Origin: Arcobacter sp.
Lineage (GTDB): Bacteria > Acidobacteriota > Terriglobia > Bryobacterales > Bryobacteraceae
NCBI GenBank assembly: GCA_020723085.1
Contig: DYJN01000004.1
Coordinates: forward strand, 38,626 to 102,625
DNA: 64,000 nt
Reading direction: 5' to 3'
The position numbers and the translations under genes are program-made. Every line of letters begins with the position of its first letter. The stretch's first letter is position 1. The notes below the pieces were generated by a model that was given only the letters and a program-made list of their open reading frames with translations, was not told the origin of the DNA and searched no databases. Shown in pieces: positions 44,417 to 53,170 of the stretch.

Positions 44417-45520
44417 TTACTGCGGCACGATGACGGCTGCCAGCGGCTTCGGTCCCACGGGGATCATCGTAAACAGCGGCGCGGTCTTGCGGCGGCGCGT
44501 GTCTACGGGAATCGCGGGGATGCGAATCACCGCCATGTCCCCGGAGCCGCGGTTCAGAACCAGCGCGAACTCCTGGTCCGGCGTGATGTAGATCGCTCCC
44601 GGATCTAAACCCACGCCCGTGACGGAGACCACTCTCTGCTCGGAGATGCTGAATGTCGTCACCGAGCCGGCTTGGGGATTGGAGACGAACAGCAGCGGCG
44701 GATCCGAACTGGCCGCCATCTCTCCGGGCTTGCGTCCGCTGAGAGATGTCTGGGCGATCTCGCTGCGGTACGGGTAGGCGATGACCACTGAGTCGCTGCC
44801 CTCGCCCGTGATGAAGAACTGGCCGCCGTCGGCGCTGAAGCAGAACCGCTCCGGCACGATGGCCAGCGGCAGTTGCACGATCACATCGCGGGTCTGCGGG
44901 TCGAGCAGGATCAGCTGCCGGCGGCCAAGCCCCGCGACAATCGCCATTCTGCCGTCGGAGCGGAACCGCACCGTGCCCAAGCGGTCGTCCACCAGCCGCG
45001 GCGGCAGCACGAGATTGGAGCCGAGGTGGATGAAGAGGGCCTCTCCGCCCTCGAGCGCGACGCAGGCGCGCGGCTCGGCGTCCGCGATGTCGAAGCTGAT
45101 GGGCGCTCGTGGCAGCGGGATGGCGGGGCGCATCCGCAGGGGATCCAGGTCAACCGGCACGAGCCGCGGCGGGGCCGCCATCAGGCACCAGAGCTTGCCG
45201 TGTTTCAGCGCCGCCGTCTGCGGCGCGCCGCCCAGCCGCAGCAGCGCCACTGGCGCCAGATGTGCGCCGTCGATCACCAACAGCGAACCTGCCCGGGGGC
45301 ACAGAGCGTAAATCTTGCCCCGGCGAGCCATCACCGCCGTCGCCGGCGCCGGCAGCGGCAGCGTCCGTTCGAAGGCGAACCGCTCCAGGTCCACAACGCC
45401 CAGCGCGGCTTCCGTGGAAGAGGCCACAAAAAGCCGGCCCGGATAGCCTCCCCGCTGCCGGCGCCGGCAGGCGGCGCCGAGACCGGCAAAAGAGGCTGTG
45501 AACGTGCGCCGGGTGATCAC
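44417..45520 (-). CDS. exported beta-propeller hypothetical protein
   Basis: A 367-residue protein. The GTG start at 45520 gives ITRRTFTASFAGLGAAC, a twin-arginine-like signal with a possible lipidation Cys. The rest is a propeller of YVTN/lactonase style blades (GRLFVASSTEAALGVVDLERF, DPPLLFVSNPQAGSVTTFSI, DQEFALVLNRGSGDMAVIRIP). Function unknown. Its start overlaps the stop of the zinc-ribbon gene (GTGA), indicating coupled translation. Confidence 0.78.
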   Translation of the reverse strand: MITRRTFTASFAGLGAACRRRQRGGYPGRLFVASSTEAALGVVDLERFAFERTLPLPAPATAVMARRGKIYALCPRAGSLLVIDGAHLAPVALLRLGGAPQTAALKHGKLWCLMAAPPRLVPVDLDPLRMRPAIPLPRAPISFDIADAEPRACVALEGGEALFIHLGSNLVLPPRLVDDRLGTVRFRSDGRMAIVAGLGRRQLILLDPQTRDVIVQLPLAIVPERFCFSADGGQFFITGEGSDSVVIAYPYRSEIAQTSLSGRKPGEMAASSDPPLLFVSNPQAGSVTTFSISEQRVVSVTGVGLDPGAIYITPDQEFALVLNRGSGDMAVIRIPAIPVDTRRRKTAPLFTMIPVGPKPLAAVIVPQ

Positions 45521-45807
45521 AGGAACGCCGTCGTCTTGATGCCGGAAACCTCGATCGTGCGGCCGCACCGGGGATTCTTGCATCGCACCTTGTCTTCAAT
45601 GAGCACCATGTAGCTTTGCGCCTTCGCGAACTTCGCGCGGTCGCGCTCGTCTGCGCCCGCGGGGAGGCGGTCTTTCTTGCGCCTCACCAGCCACTGCAGC
45701 TGGTATTCCTCCACGGTGCGGCAATAGGGACAGTTCAGCCGCGCCGGCTTCGTCGTCTTCGATTCGCTGTAGAAGAGCCGCTCATCCACGTCATTCAATC
45801 TTGGCAC
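45517..45807 (-). CDS. small zinc-ribbon protein
   Basis: About 96 residues with two CxxC-type knuckles, NCPYCRTV and CKNPRCGRT, about 50 residues apart. A charged stretch (RRKKDRLPAGADERDRAKFAKAQ) lies between them. This is a small metal-binding cytoplasmic protein, perhaps nucleic-acid-binding. I start it at the GTG at 45807 because upstream residues overlap the divergent gene and look non-coding. It is coupled to the propeller gene by a four-base overlap. Confidence 0.65.
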   Translation of the reverse strand: MPRLNDVDERLFYSESKTTKPARLNCPYCRTVEEYQLQWLVRRKKDRLPAGADERDRAKFAKAQSYMVLIEDKVRCKNPRCGRTIEVSGIKTTAFL

Positions 45808-45841
45808 ATCGGATCTGCGGCCGGAGCGCGATAATGAGAGC

Positions 45842-46672
45842 GTGCTGGCTGCCGTAGTGATGCTGACAGCAGCGCTGTCGTCCTGGAAAGCGGAAATCGA
45901 ATCGCGCGGGGTGGCGGTCGTGGTGGCTGAAGCGCGCCAGTCCGCCGGCGGCGGATTGGCTGTGGCGCCGGACACTCCCCACCTGGACCTGCTGGCTCCC
46001 TATCTCGGATCGCAGGACTTCGCGCGCGAGTTTGCGCTCATGGAGGCGTCCATGGTGTTCCAGCGCGCGCCGGGCAGGGAAGTCGCTTTTGTGCTCCTGA
46101 ATGGAGACAGGCGCGCCGAATGGGAATCCCGCCAGGAGGCGCTGATCGCGCACGAATTCGGCCACGCCTGGATCAAGGCGGAGAAGTACCCCGCGCCCGT
46201 CTACGTGTCCGGCGGACCTCACGCCTGCCTGGCGATCCACACCGGAGACATCACGCAGCACGTGCTCATCCGGCGCGAGATGGAGCGGCGCGGCATCGAA
46301 TACCGCAGGAGCTGGCTGGAGCAGTTGGAGAAGGTGATCCCGGTGAGGGAAACCGCACCGCCGCCCCCGGAGGAGGACCGTTGCGCACGGGCGCAGCTGG
46401 CCGCCGAGTGGGTGGACGTGAAGCTGGCTCTCAAGCCCGGCGAGTGGCCCGCGCAAGCCAGATATGAGGCCGCCGCCCGCCGTTACATGCCGGAGGTGGC
46501 CTCCACCGTGGAGCGGATTGCAGACTACGTCCGCCGCCACGATCTCAGCGACAGGGGACAGCACCGGGAGGCGTTAAAAGCGGTCTTCGAGATGCTGAAA
46601 GACCTTGTTTATTACCGGGCGAAGGAATTCCGCGTCTATGGTACTCTCAAAAGGAAACGGGCGGCCGGCTGA
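45842..46672 (+). CDS. zincin-like protein with HEFGH motif
   Basis: A 276-residue protein starting at GTG, with a weak hydrophobic start (LAAVVMLTAALSS). HEFGH lies at 104-108 within EALIAHEFGHAWIKAEKY, a classic zinc-peptidase helix. A second His-rich segment (THTGDITQH-like, HTGDITQHVLIRREM) follows about 45 residues later and might supply the third ligand. I cannot name the peptidase family. Divergent from the zinc-ribbon gene by 34 bases, and 51 bases before mreB. Confidence 0.7.
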   Translation: MLAAVVMLTAALSSWKAEIESRGVAVVVAEARQSAGGGLAVAPDTPHLDLLAPYLGSQDFAREFALMEASMVFQRAPGREVAFVLLNGDRRAEWESRQEALIAHEFGHAWIKAEKYPAPVYVSGGPHACLAIHTGDITQHVLIRREMERRGIEYRRSWLEQLEKVIPVRETAPPPPEEDRCARAQLAAEWVDVKLALKPGEWPAQARYEAAARRYMPEVASTVERIADYVRRHDLSDRGQHREALKAVFEMLKDLVYYRAKEFRVYGTLKRKRAAG

Positions 46673-46723
46673 CGGTCGCGCGCTCCGCCAAGGCGCAGGC
46701 CCGGCGGGTTCCGTCTCCTCCCC

Positions 46724-47749
46724 ATGAACATCCGGTCTTTATTCAGCCTTTTCTCATCCGACCTTGCCATCGACCTGGGCACGGCCAACACTCTCGTCTT
46801 CGCGAAAGGCAAGGGGATCGTCGTCAACGAGCCCTCCATCGTCGCCATCAACAAAGTGACGGGGGAAGTGGAGGCCGTGGGCAGAGAAGCGAAGGAGATG
46901 CTGGGCCGCACGCCCGGCAACATCGTCGCCATCCGTCCGATGAAGGACGGCGTCATCGCCGACTTCAAAGTCACCGAGCGGATGCTGAATTACTTCATCC
47001 AGAAGGCGCACGGCCGCAAGATGCTGGTGCACCCGCGCATCGTCATCGGAGTGCCCAGCGAGATCACGCAGGTGGAGAAGCGCGCCGTCATCGATTCCGC
47101 CTACCGCGCCAAGGCGAGCGAAGTCCACCTGGTGGAGCAGGCCATGGTGTCTGCCATCGGCGCCGGGCTGCCGATCACCGAGCCTTCCGGCAATATGGTG
47201 GTCGACATCGGCGGCGGCACCACCGACGTGGCCGTCATCTCGCTCAGCGGCATCGTGTATGCGCGGTCGGTGCGCGTGGCCGGCAACGAGATGGACGACG
47301 CCATCATGCAGTACCTCAAGAAGAAGTACAACCTGCTGGTGGGGGAGCGCACGGCCGAGCAGATCAAGATGCAGATCGGCAGCGCCTATTCGCTCGAGAA
47401 GCCCCTCACGATGGAGATCAAGGGCCGCAACCTCATCGAAGGCGTGCCGCGCACCATCGTCGTCAACGACGAGGAGATCCGCGAGGCGCTGTCGGAGTGC
47501 GTGGCGACGATCATGAACGCGATCCGCGTCGCGCTCGAACGCACGCCTCCCGAGCTCAGCGCCGACATCAGCGACCGCGGCATCGTCCTTACCGGCGGCG
47601 GCGCGCTGCTGAAGAACCTTGACAAGCGGATCCGCGAGGAAACCGGGCTGCCCGTGTCGATCGCCGAGGACCCGCTGGCCAGCGTCGTGCTGGGAACCGG
47701 CCGCATGCTCACCGACTTCAAGCTGCTGCGGCGCATCGCCATCGAGTAA
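46724..47749 (+). CDS. mreB: rod shape-determining protein MreB
   Basis: A 341-residue actin homologue that organises lateral wall synthesis. It starts MNIRSLFSLFSSDLAIDLGTANTL with the membrane-binding amphipathic end. It contains phosphate-1 (DLGTANT), VGVPSEIT-like GVPSEITQVE, phosphate-2 VDIGGGTTDVAVI and the adenosine motif LTGGGALLKNL. First gene of mreB-mreC-mreD-mrdA-rodA. A poor ribosome-binding site precedes it. Confidence 0.97.
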   Translation: MNIRSLFSLFSSDLAIDLGTANTLVFAKGKGIVVNEPSIVAINKVTGEVEAVGREAKEMLGRTPGNIVAIRPMKDGVIADFKVTERMLNYFIQKAHGRKMLVHPRIVIGVPSEITQVEKRAVIDSAYRAKASEVHLVEQAMVSAIGAGLPITEPSGNMVVDIGGGTTDVAVISLSGIVYARSVRVAGNEMDDAIMQYLKKKYNLLVGERTAEQIKMQIGSAYSLEKPLTMEIKGRNLIEGVPRTIVVNDEEIREALSECVATIMNAIRVALERTPPELSADISDRGIVLTGGGALLKNLDKRIREETGLPVSIAEDPLASVVLGTGRMLTDFKLLRRIAIE

Positions 47750-47779
47750 CGGGGGCGGTCATCAAGGCCGCCGGAGCCT

Positions 47780-48886
47780 ATGGACAGCTTTCTGGGCCGC
47801 TACCGGAACCTGAGCGTGCTGCTCCTGCTCGTGGTCGGGCAGCTGCTCCTTCTCGCTTATCAGGTGCGCAGCAGCCAGGACGTCCCGCTGATCCGTGTCT
47901 GGACTGTCGCCGCAGCCGCTCCTCTGGCACGTGGACTGGAGTGGGCGCGTACCGCCGCCGCCGGGTTCTTTTCCGATTACTTCGTCCTGCGGGACGTGCG
48001 CGCTGAGAATGAACGGCTGAAGAAGGAGATCGGCGAGCTGCGGCTCCGCAACCACCTCCTGTCGGCGGAGCTGGCGTCCGCCGAGCGGGCGAAAGCTCTG
48101 GAACAATACCGCGCCCGCATCCCGTCGAAGACCCTTGCCGTGCGTGTGATCGGCGCCGGCGCAGGACCGGATACGAAGACCGTGTTCGTTGACCGCGGAT
48201 CTTCCGACGGCGTACAGAGAGGCATGGCCGCCATCACGCCCGAGGGCATTGTCGGCAAGGTGGTGGCCGCTTACCCGATGGCCTCGCTCGTGCAGCTGAT
48301 CACAGCCCGGAACGCGGTGGCCAGTGTCGTCTCCCAGAAAAGCCGCGTGCACGGCGCTCTCGAGGGCACGGGCGCGTCTCTCTGCACCGTCGATCATGTC
48401 GAGAACAAAGACCCGCTGGAACCGGGGGAGTGGTTCTACACTTCCGGCAATGACCGTGTGTTCCCGCGCGGGCTTCCTGTCGGACAGGTGACGCTCGTTC
48501 GCGAAGGCAGAGGCGGCAAGGAAGTGCTGGTCGAGCCGAGCGCGCTGAAATCGCGGATCGAAGAGATGCTGATCGTGCTCGACGGCGTCCACGGACTCAT
48601 CCCTCCGCCGGAACAGGCTCCGGCCGAGGGCGTGAGCCTCCTGCCTCCTCCGCCGCCGGAAGGCGCGGAGGCCGAGGTTCCCGCTGCTCCAGCCTCCGGT
48701 GGCGCTCTCACCGATGCCGACCGCCTGGCCGACCGCTACCGACGGCTGACCGAGGCTCAAGGTGTGCAGTTGGGCGTGAAAGGCCGCATCGCAGACTTCA
48801 CCCGGAACCCTGCGCCCTCGACGGACGCGCCGGCCAGGAAGGCGGAGCCTCCAAAGGCCGGCAAGACGGAGCCGCCGCGCCCATGA
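47780..48886 (+). CDS. mreC: rod shape-determining protein MreC
   Basis: A 368-residue membrane-anchored periplasmic scaffold. The transmembrane helix (NLSVLLLLVVGQLLLLAYQV, about 8-28) and coiled coil (ENERLKKEIGELRLRNHLLSAELASAE) are followed by two beta domains with GSSDGVQRGMAAITPEGIVGKV. The proline-rich, charged tail (about 275-368) is longer than usual. It links MreB to PBP2. Stop overlaps the mreD start by four bases. Confidence 0.95.
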   Translation: MDSFLGRYRNLSVLLLLVVGQLLLLAYQVRSSQDVPLIRVWTVAAAAPLARGLEWARTAAAGFFSDYFVLRDVRAENERLKKEIGELRLRNHLLSAELASAERAKALEQYRARIPSKTLAVRVIGAGAGPDTKTVFVDRGSSDGVQRGMAAITPEGIVGKVVAAYPMASLVQLITARNAVASVVSQKSRVHGALEGTGASLCTVDHVENKDPLEPGEWFYTSGNDRVFPRGLPVGQVTLVREGRGGKEVLVEPSALKSRIEEMLIVLDGVHGLIPPPEQAPAEGVSLLPPPPPEGAEAEVPAAPASGGALTDADRLADRYRRLTEAQGVQLGVKGRIADFTRNPAPSTDAPARKAEPPKAGKTEPPRP

Positions 48887-49416
48887 GCCGGTTTGAAGAA
48901 AGCCTCGCCGCGGATCTCGCCGCCAGAGGCAAGGCGGCGCATTTTCCAGCCGCGGTGTACGTGCTGGCGCCGCTCGCCGCCATCCTGTTTCAGGTATACG
49001 TTCCGCGGTTTCTCGAAGCGCTCTCCTACCTCGAACTGCCCCTGCTGACGGCCATCTACTTCGCGCTCATGCGCCGCAAGCCCGCCTCGGGCGCTTTCAT
49101 CGGCTGCGTCGTTGGCCTGGCGCAGGACGCGCTGTCGCCTCACCCGCTGGGCATGAACGGCATCAGCAAGACGCTCTCGTGTTATTTCGCGGCGTCGTTA
49201 AGCCTCCGCTTCGACGTCGAGAACACGCTGTTGCGGTTCCTGCTCGGATTCTTTTTCTACCTCTTCCACCAGTTCTTCTTCTGGTCGCTCAGCCGGGGGC
49301 TGCTCGGAGAGCAGTCCGACTTCCCGATCCCTCAAACCGTGATTTCCGCGTTTCTGAACGCCGTCATCGCCGCGGCGCTGTTCAGCTTCCTCGACCGGTT
49401 CCGGCGCGACGACTGA
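48883..49416 (+). CDS. mreD: rod shape-determining protein MreD
   Basis: A 177-residue integral membrane protein with about five helices (YVLAPLAAILFQVYVPRFLE, SGAFIGCVVGLAQDALS, LRFLLGFFFYLFHQFFFWSL). GLAQDALSPHPLGMNGISKTL is the family signature. Part of the elongasome with MreC. A gap of about 470 bases separates it from mrdA. Confidence 0.92.
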   Translation: MSRFEESLAADLAARGKAAHFPAAVYVLAPLAAILFQVYVPRFLEALSYLELPLLTAIYFALMRRKPASGAFIGCVVGLAQDALSPHPLGMNGISKTLSCYFAASLSLRFDVENTLLRFLLGFFFYLFHQFFFWSLSRGLLGEQSDFPIPQTVISAFLNAVIAAALFSFLDRFRRDD

Positions 49417-49882
49417 GGCTTGCTGCGCGCAGAGCCGGGTTCAGCCGGGCCAGGCAGATTGCGAAACGAAGCCAAACCGCTGGCGGCGGCGCCTCAGGAC
49501 AGGCGCCTGCCTGCTGCCTGCGCCGGCGATGCGCCGCCGGCCCCGTGGAGCCCCGCGCTTGTTCCCGGCGGACGGCCGGCATCAGAGTCCTGAGATGGGC
49601 GGCATTTCTGCGCAGCGTGCTCCCGCAGTCGCACCCGGCGGGCGACGCTCCGTGGCGGTGCGCGGTCATCTTCAGCGGAGAGCCGCCGGCGGAGCGGCAG
49701 GGGCTCGCCTGCGCGAAGCCCGGGCTGCGCGCGGCAGGATCACGGGGAGGCCGGCTTCCGCCGGCCTTGCGGTGCAGGCGCACGTGCGGCGCGTTTTTCT
49801 CCTCCTTTTGGATGCCGCGCGCGGCCGACAAAGCCTCGAGGCTACACTAGTATCGAGTGCGGCTTTCAAGCCGCGTGCAGCT
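49417..49882. other. gap between mreD and mrdA
   Basis: No gene is evident. The mrdA frame stays open far upstream here, but the composition is arginine- and alanine-rich and not PBP2-like. A perfect 8-bp hairpin AGGCCGGC-TTCC-GCCGGCCT lies at 49748-49767. A promoter for mrdA-rodA may be here, but no convincing -10/-35 pair stands out. Confidence 0.4.
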
Positions 49883-51778
49883 TTGCGATACCTCCGCGCA
49901 GAACGCGAACCCGACTCCCTGCCTGCCCGGTCTCTGTTCCAGGACGAGGCGAAGTTCGCTGCGGGCAAGATTGCGGCCTTCCAGTACCTCATCGTGGCTG
50001 TGTTTCTCTTCCTCGCGGTGGGTTACTGGGACCTTCAGGTGCTCAACGAGGAGTTCTACTCGGAGAAGGCGCAGCAAAACCAGATCAAGAGCCTGCCCAT
50101 CCTCGCCCCGCGCGGCAAGATCCTGGACCGCGACGGGCGCGTGATCGTCGACAACCACGAGTCCTACCGCCTCATTCTGTCGCGCGACAACCTCCACGCC
50201 GCACACATACGCCCCATCGCCCTGGGCCTCAATCTCGACGCCGGCGAACTCGAGGCCAGGATCCGCCGGTACCAGAACCAGCCCACTTACATCGCCATCC
50301 CTCTCAAGGAAGAGCTCAGTCCGGAGGAACTGGCTTTCGTCGAGGCGTTTCAGGGCTCGAACGGCTTTCCCGAACTCGAGCTGATCAGGTCCCAATACCG
50401 CGTCTACCCAAAGGGCGGGCTGGCGGCGCATCTGGTGGGCTACGTCGGCGAGATCAGCGATGCCGAACTCAATTCGCCCGACTGGGCTCATCACAGTCCC
50501 GGAGACCTGATCGGGAAGACGGGCGTCGAGCGCTACTACAACGAGCACCTGAGCGGCGTCGACGGCCAGCGCCAGGTGCGCGTGGACAACCGCATGAACA
50601 CGCGCGAAGTGCTCGGCATCAAGGAGGCTGTTCCCGGGCGCGACCTCCGGCTCACCATCGACCTGGATCTCCAGGTGGTGGCGGAGCTGGCGATGGAAGA
50701 CAAGCGGGGCGCGGTGGTCGCGCTCGATCCGCGCACGGGCGAAGTGCTGGCGCTCGTGTCGCACCCTTCCTACGATCCCAACCGCTTCTCCAGCCGTATT
50801 ACCGCGCGCGAGTACGCGGCACTGTTGCAGGACCCTTACCGGCCGCTGTTTAACCGCGCCTTGCAGGCGCAGTTGGCGCCCGGCTCCACATTCAAGCCGG
50901 TCATGGCGCTGGCGGCGCTCGAGTCCGGCGCCATCGACGACGACTTCACGGTGCACTGTACGGGTGGCGCCACGTGGTACGGCCGGTATTTCAAATGCCA
51001 CCGCCGCGGCGGGCATGGGACCGTCAAGCTGAAGACCGCGATCGCGCAAAGCTGCGATGTGTTTTTCTATGCGGTCGGCAACCGGATGGGCATCGATACC
51101 ATCGCCCATTACGCGCAACTGGTGGGATTCGGTGACCGGACTGGGATCGATCTTCCTGCCGAGAAGGAGGGTGTCGTGCCTTCGAGCCGGTGGAAGATCC
51201 GAACGCAACGGGAGAAGTGGTATGCCGGCGAGACCATCTCCGTCGCCATCGGTCAGGGCGCTTTGACGGTGACGCCGCTCCAGCTGGCGCACGCGTTGGG
51301 CGGCATCGTCATGGGAGGCGTCTTCATGAGGCCGCACATCGTGCGGCCGGAGAAGCCCGAGCCGCCGCTGCGCAACGCCGGTTTTCGGCCGGAAAATGTC
51401 CGCAAAGTGGTCGACGGGCTTTGCGCCGCCGTCAATGGCTGGGGCACCGCCGCAGCGTCGCGCATCCCCGGCATCGAGATGTGCGGCAAGACGGGCACCG
51501 CGCAATTGGCCTCCAATGATCTGCTGCGCCTGAAGAACTCCGCCGACTGGCACGACAACGCCTGGTTTGTCGGCTTCGCCACGCCCGACAATCCGGAAAT
51601 CGTGGTGGCCGTGCTCTGGGAAAACGGCCAGCATGGCGACATGGCGGCGCCCATCGCGCGCGACGTGATCAAGGCCTACTATGACAAGAAGCAGCGCCTG
51701 GAACGCCTGGGGCGTCAGCCCGCCAACCTCGCCTCAGCGTGGCTCCAGCCGCACGTTCCTGCCGGGAGGGCGCGCTGA
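49883..51778 (+). CDS. mrdA: penicillin-binding protein 2 (elongasome transpeptidase)
   Basis: A 631-residue class B PBP. A transmembrane helix (FQYLIVAVFLFLAVGYWDLQV) precedes the pedestal domain (APRGKILDRDGRVIVDN) and the transpeptidase, with SxxK in GSTFKPVMAL, SxN-type SCD and KTGT in GKTGTAQ. It crosslinks lateral wall peptidoglycan with RodA. The start is uncertain: TTG at 49883 gives MRYLRAEREPDSLPARSLF, and no good ribosome-binding site was found. Its stop overlaps the rodA ATG. Confidence 0.93.
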   Translation: MRYLRAEREPDSLPARSLFQDEAKFAAGKIAAFQYLIVAVFLFLAVGYWDLQVLNEEFYSEKAQQNQIKSLPILAPRGKILDRDGRVIVDNHESYRLILSRDNLHAAHIRPIALGLNLDAGELEARIRRYQNQPTYIAIPLKEELSPEELAFVEAFQGSNGFPELELIRSQYRVYPKGGLAAHLVGYVGEISDAELNSPDWAHHSPGDLIGKTGVERYYNEHLSGVDGQRQVRVDNRMNTREVLGIKEAVPGRDLRLTIDLDLQVVAELAMEDKRGAVVALDPRTGEVLALVSHPSYDPNRFSSRITAREYAALLQDPYRPLFNRALQAQLAPGSTFKPVMALAALESGAIDDDFTVHCTGGATWYGRYFKCHRRGGHGTVKLKTAIAQSCDVFFYAVGNRMGIDTIAHYAQLVGFGDRTGIDLPAEKEGVVPSSRWKIRTQREKWYAGETISVAIGQGALTVTPLQLAHALGGIVMGGVFMRPHIVRPEKPEPPLRNAGFRPENVRKVVDGLCAAVNGWGTAAASRIPGIEMCGKTGTAQLASNDLLRLKNSADWHDNAWFVGFATPDNPEIVVAVLWENGQHGDMAAPIARDVIKAYYDKKQRLERLGRQPANLASAWLQPHVPAGRAR

Positions 51779-52869
51779 TGGCGGCTTACCGCTCGCTCCG
51801 CAATCTCGACTGGGTTCTGTTGATCGTGGCGGTCGCCATCGCCGGACTGGGAATCCTCCAGATATACAGCGCCACCATCGATACAGCCTGGCGCTCCGCC
51901 TGGTGGAAGCAGGCCGTGTTTCTGGCCGCCGGGCTGCTGGTGATGTGGATCACCACCCGCATCGAATACCATACGCTGCTGGGACAGGCGCCGGTGCTGT
52001 ACGCGGGCAGCCTGGCCCTGCTCGTGCTGACTCCGGTGGTGGGGTCGCTCGTCTGGGGCTCGAAGCGCTGGATCCCCGTCGGATTCGGCTTTAAGTTTCA
52101 GCCTTCGGAATTTGTCAAACTGGTGCTAATATTACTGATAGCCCGGTATCTGGCCGAGCTGAAATCTGATCGGCTGGAAGTCCGGGACCTGGTGAAGCTG
52201 GGTTTGCTGGCCGCCGTTCCGTGCGGACTCGTGGCGGCCCAGCCGGATCTGGGGACGGCGCTGACGTACGTTTCGATCGTTGGCGCCGGGGTGTTTTTCG
52301 GCGGCATCCGCTGGCAGCACGCGCTGCTGCTCGGCGTGGCGGCTGTCGTGCTGATGCCCGCCGGCTGGTTCGTGCTGAAGGATTATCAAAAGGCTCGGTT
52401 GGAGACGTTCCTGAATCCGATGAAGGACCCGTCGGGCAAGGGATACCAGGTGATCCAATCGAAGATTGCAGTCGGCGCCGGCGGCATCTGGGGCCGCGGC
52501 GTGGCGCGGGGTTCGCAGACACAGCTCCGCTTCCTGCCGGTGGCTCACACGGATTTCTTGATCTCCGCCTTCGCCGAAGAGCACGGGTTTGTTGGCATCC
52601 TGGTCGTGTTCGGCTTGTACTTCCTGCTGCTGATGCAGATCGTTCAGAATGCGCAGGCAGCGCCGGACCGGGCGGGGATGTTCATCTGCATGGGTGTTTG
52701 CTCGGTGTTGCTGTTCCACCTGCTCGTCAACGCGGGCATGGCGGTGGGACGGATGCCTGTGACCGGCATTCCGCTCCCCCTGATGAGCTATGGCGGATCG
52801 AGCATGTTGTCGGTTTTCATGATGCTGGGGCTCGTCAACAACGTGCGGCTCCGGCGGTTTGCAGCGTGA
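51778..52869 (+). CDS. rodA: rod shape-determining protein RodA
   Basis: A 363-residue SEDS-family peptidoglycan polymerase with about ten helices. It contains GSKRWIPVGFGFKFQPSEFVKL, AQPDLGTALTY with the catalytic Asp, FLPVAHTDFLISAFAEEHGFVG and GIPLPLMSYGGSS. It works with PBP2. The ATG overlaps the last base of the mrdA stop (TGATG), so the two are translationally coupled. An in-frame extension upstream was rejected. Confidence 0.96.
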   Translation: MAAYRSLRNLDWVLLIVAVAIAGLGILQIYSATIDTAWRSAWWKQAVFLAAGLLVMWITTRIEYHTLLGQAPVLYAGSLALLVLTPVVGSLVWGSKRWIPVGFGFKFQPSEFVKLVLILLIARYLAELKSDRLEVRDLVKLGLLAAVPCGLVAAQPDLGTALTYVSIVGAGVFFGGIRWQHALLLGVAAVVLMPAGWFVLKDYQKARLETFLNPMKDPSGKGYQVIQSKIAVGAGGIWGRGVARGSQTQLRFLPVAHTDFLISAFAEEHGFVGILVVFGLYFLLLMQIVQNAQAAPDRAGMFICMGVCSVLLFHLLVNAGMAVGRMPVTGIPLPLMSYGGSSMLSVFMMLGLVNNVRLRRFAA

Positions 52870-53170
52870 CCTGGAACGGGAGATCGTATCCGGAAAGGTT
52901 TGCCGATCCGGCATCAGGCACAAGTCGAGGACAGAGATTTCGCAGGCGAGACAACGCCTCCCGTCCGTGCAGCGTTCCGGTATCGAATGCGCCCTCCGGG
53001 CGCCGGCTGGGCGTACGCGGCGGTTCGTGAAAGTTTCTTGCGTCGCATCCATCCTGTAGCGGGCCGCACGCGTTCCGCGGCGGTCCGCCCGGCCTGAATC
53101 GCCTGGAGCTGCCGATCCTTCCTTCTTTCCGCTCCTGTCGTCCACACCCTTGGAGTGGAGGTAAAAGAGA
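52870..53170. other. leader region upstream of the RNase E/G gene
   Basis: About 300 bases with no gene. A GGAGTGGAGG ribosome-binding region lies at about 53152-53161 just before the start. The sequence contains short GC-rich inverted stretches. Because RNase E controls its own mRNA through a long 5' leader in E. coli, this could be a regulatory leader, but no specific fold is provable by eye. Confidence 0.35.
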
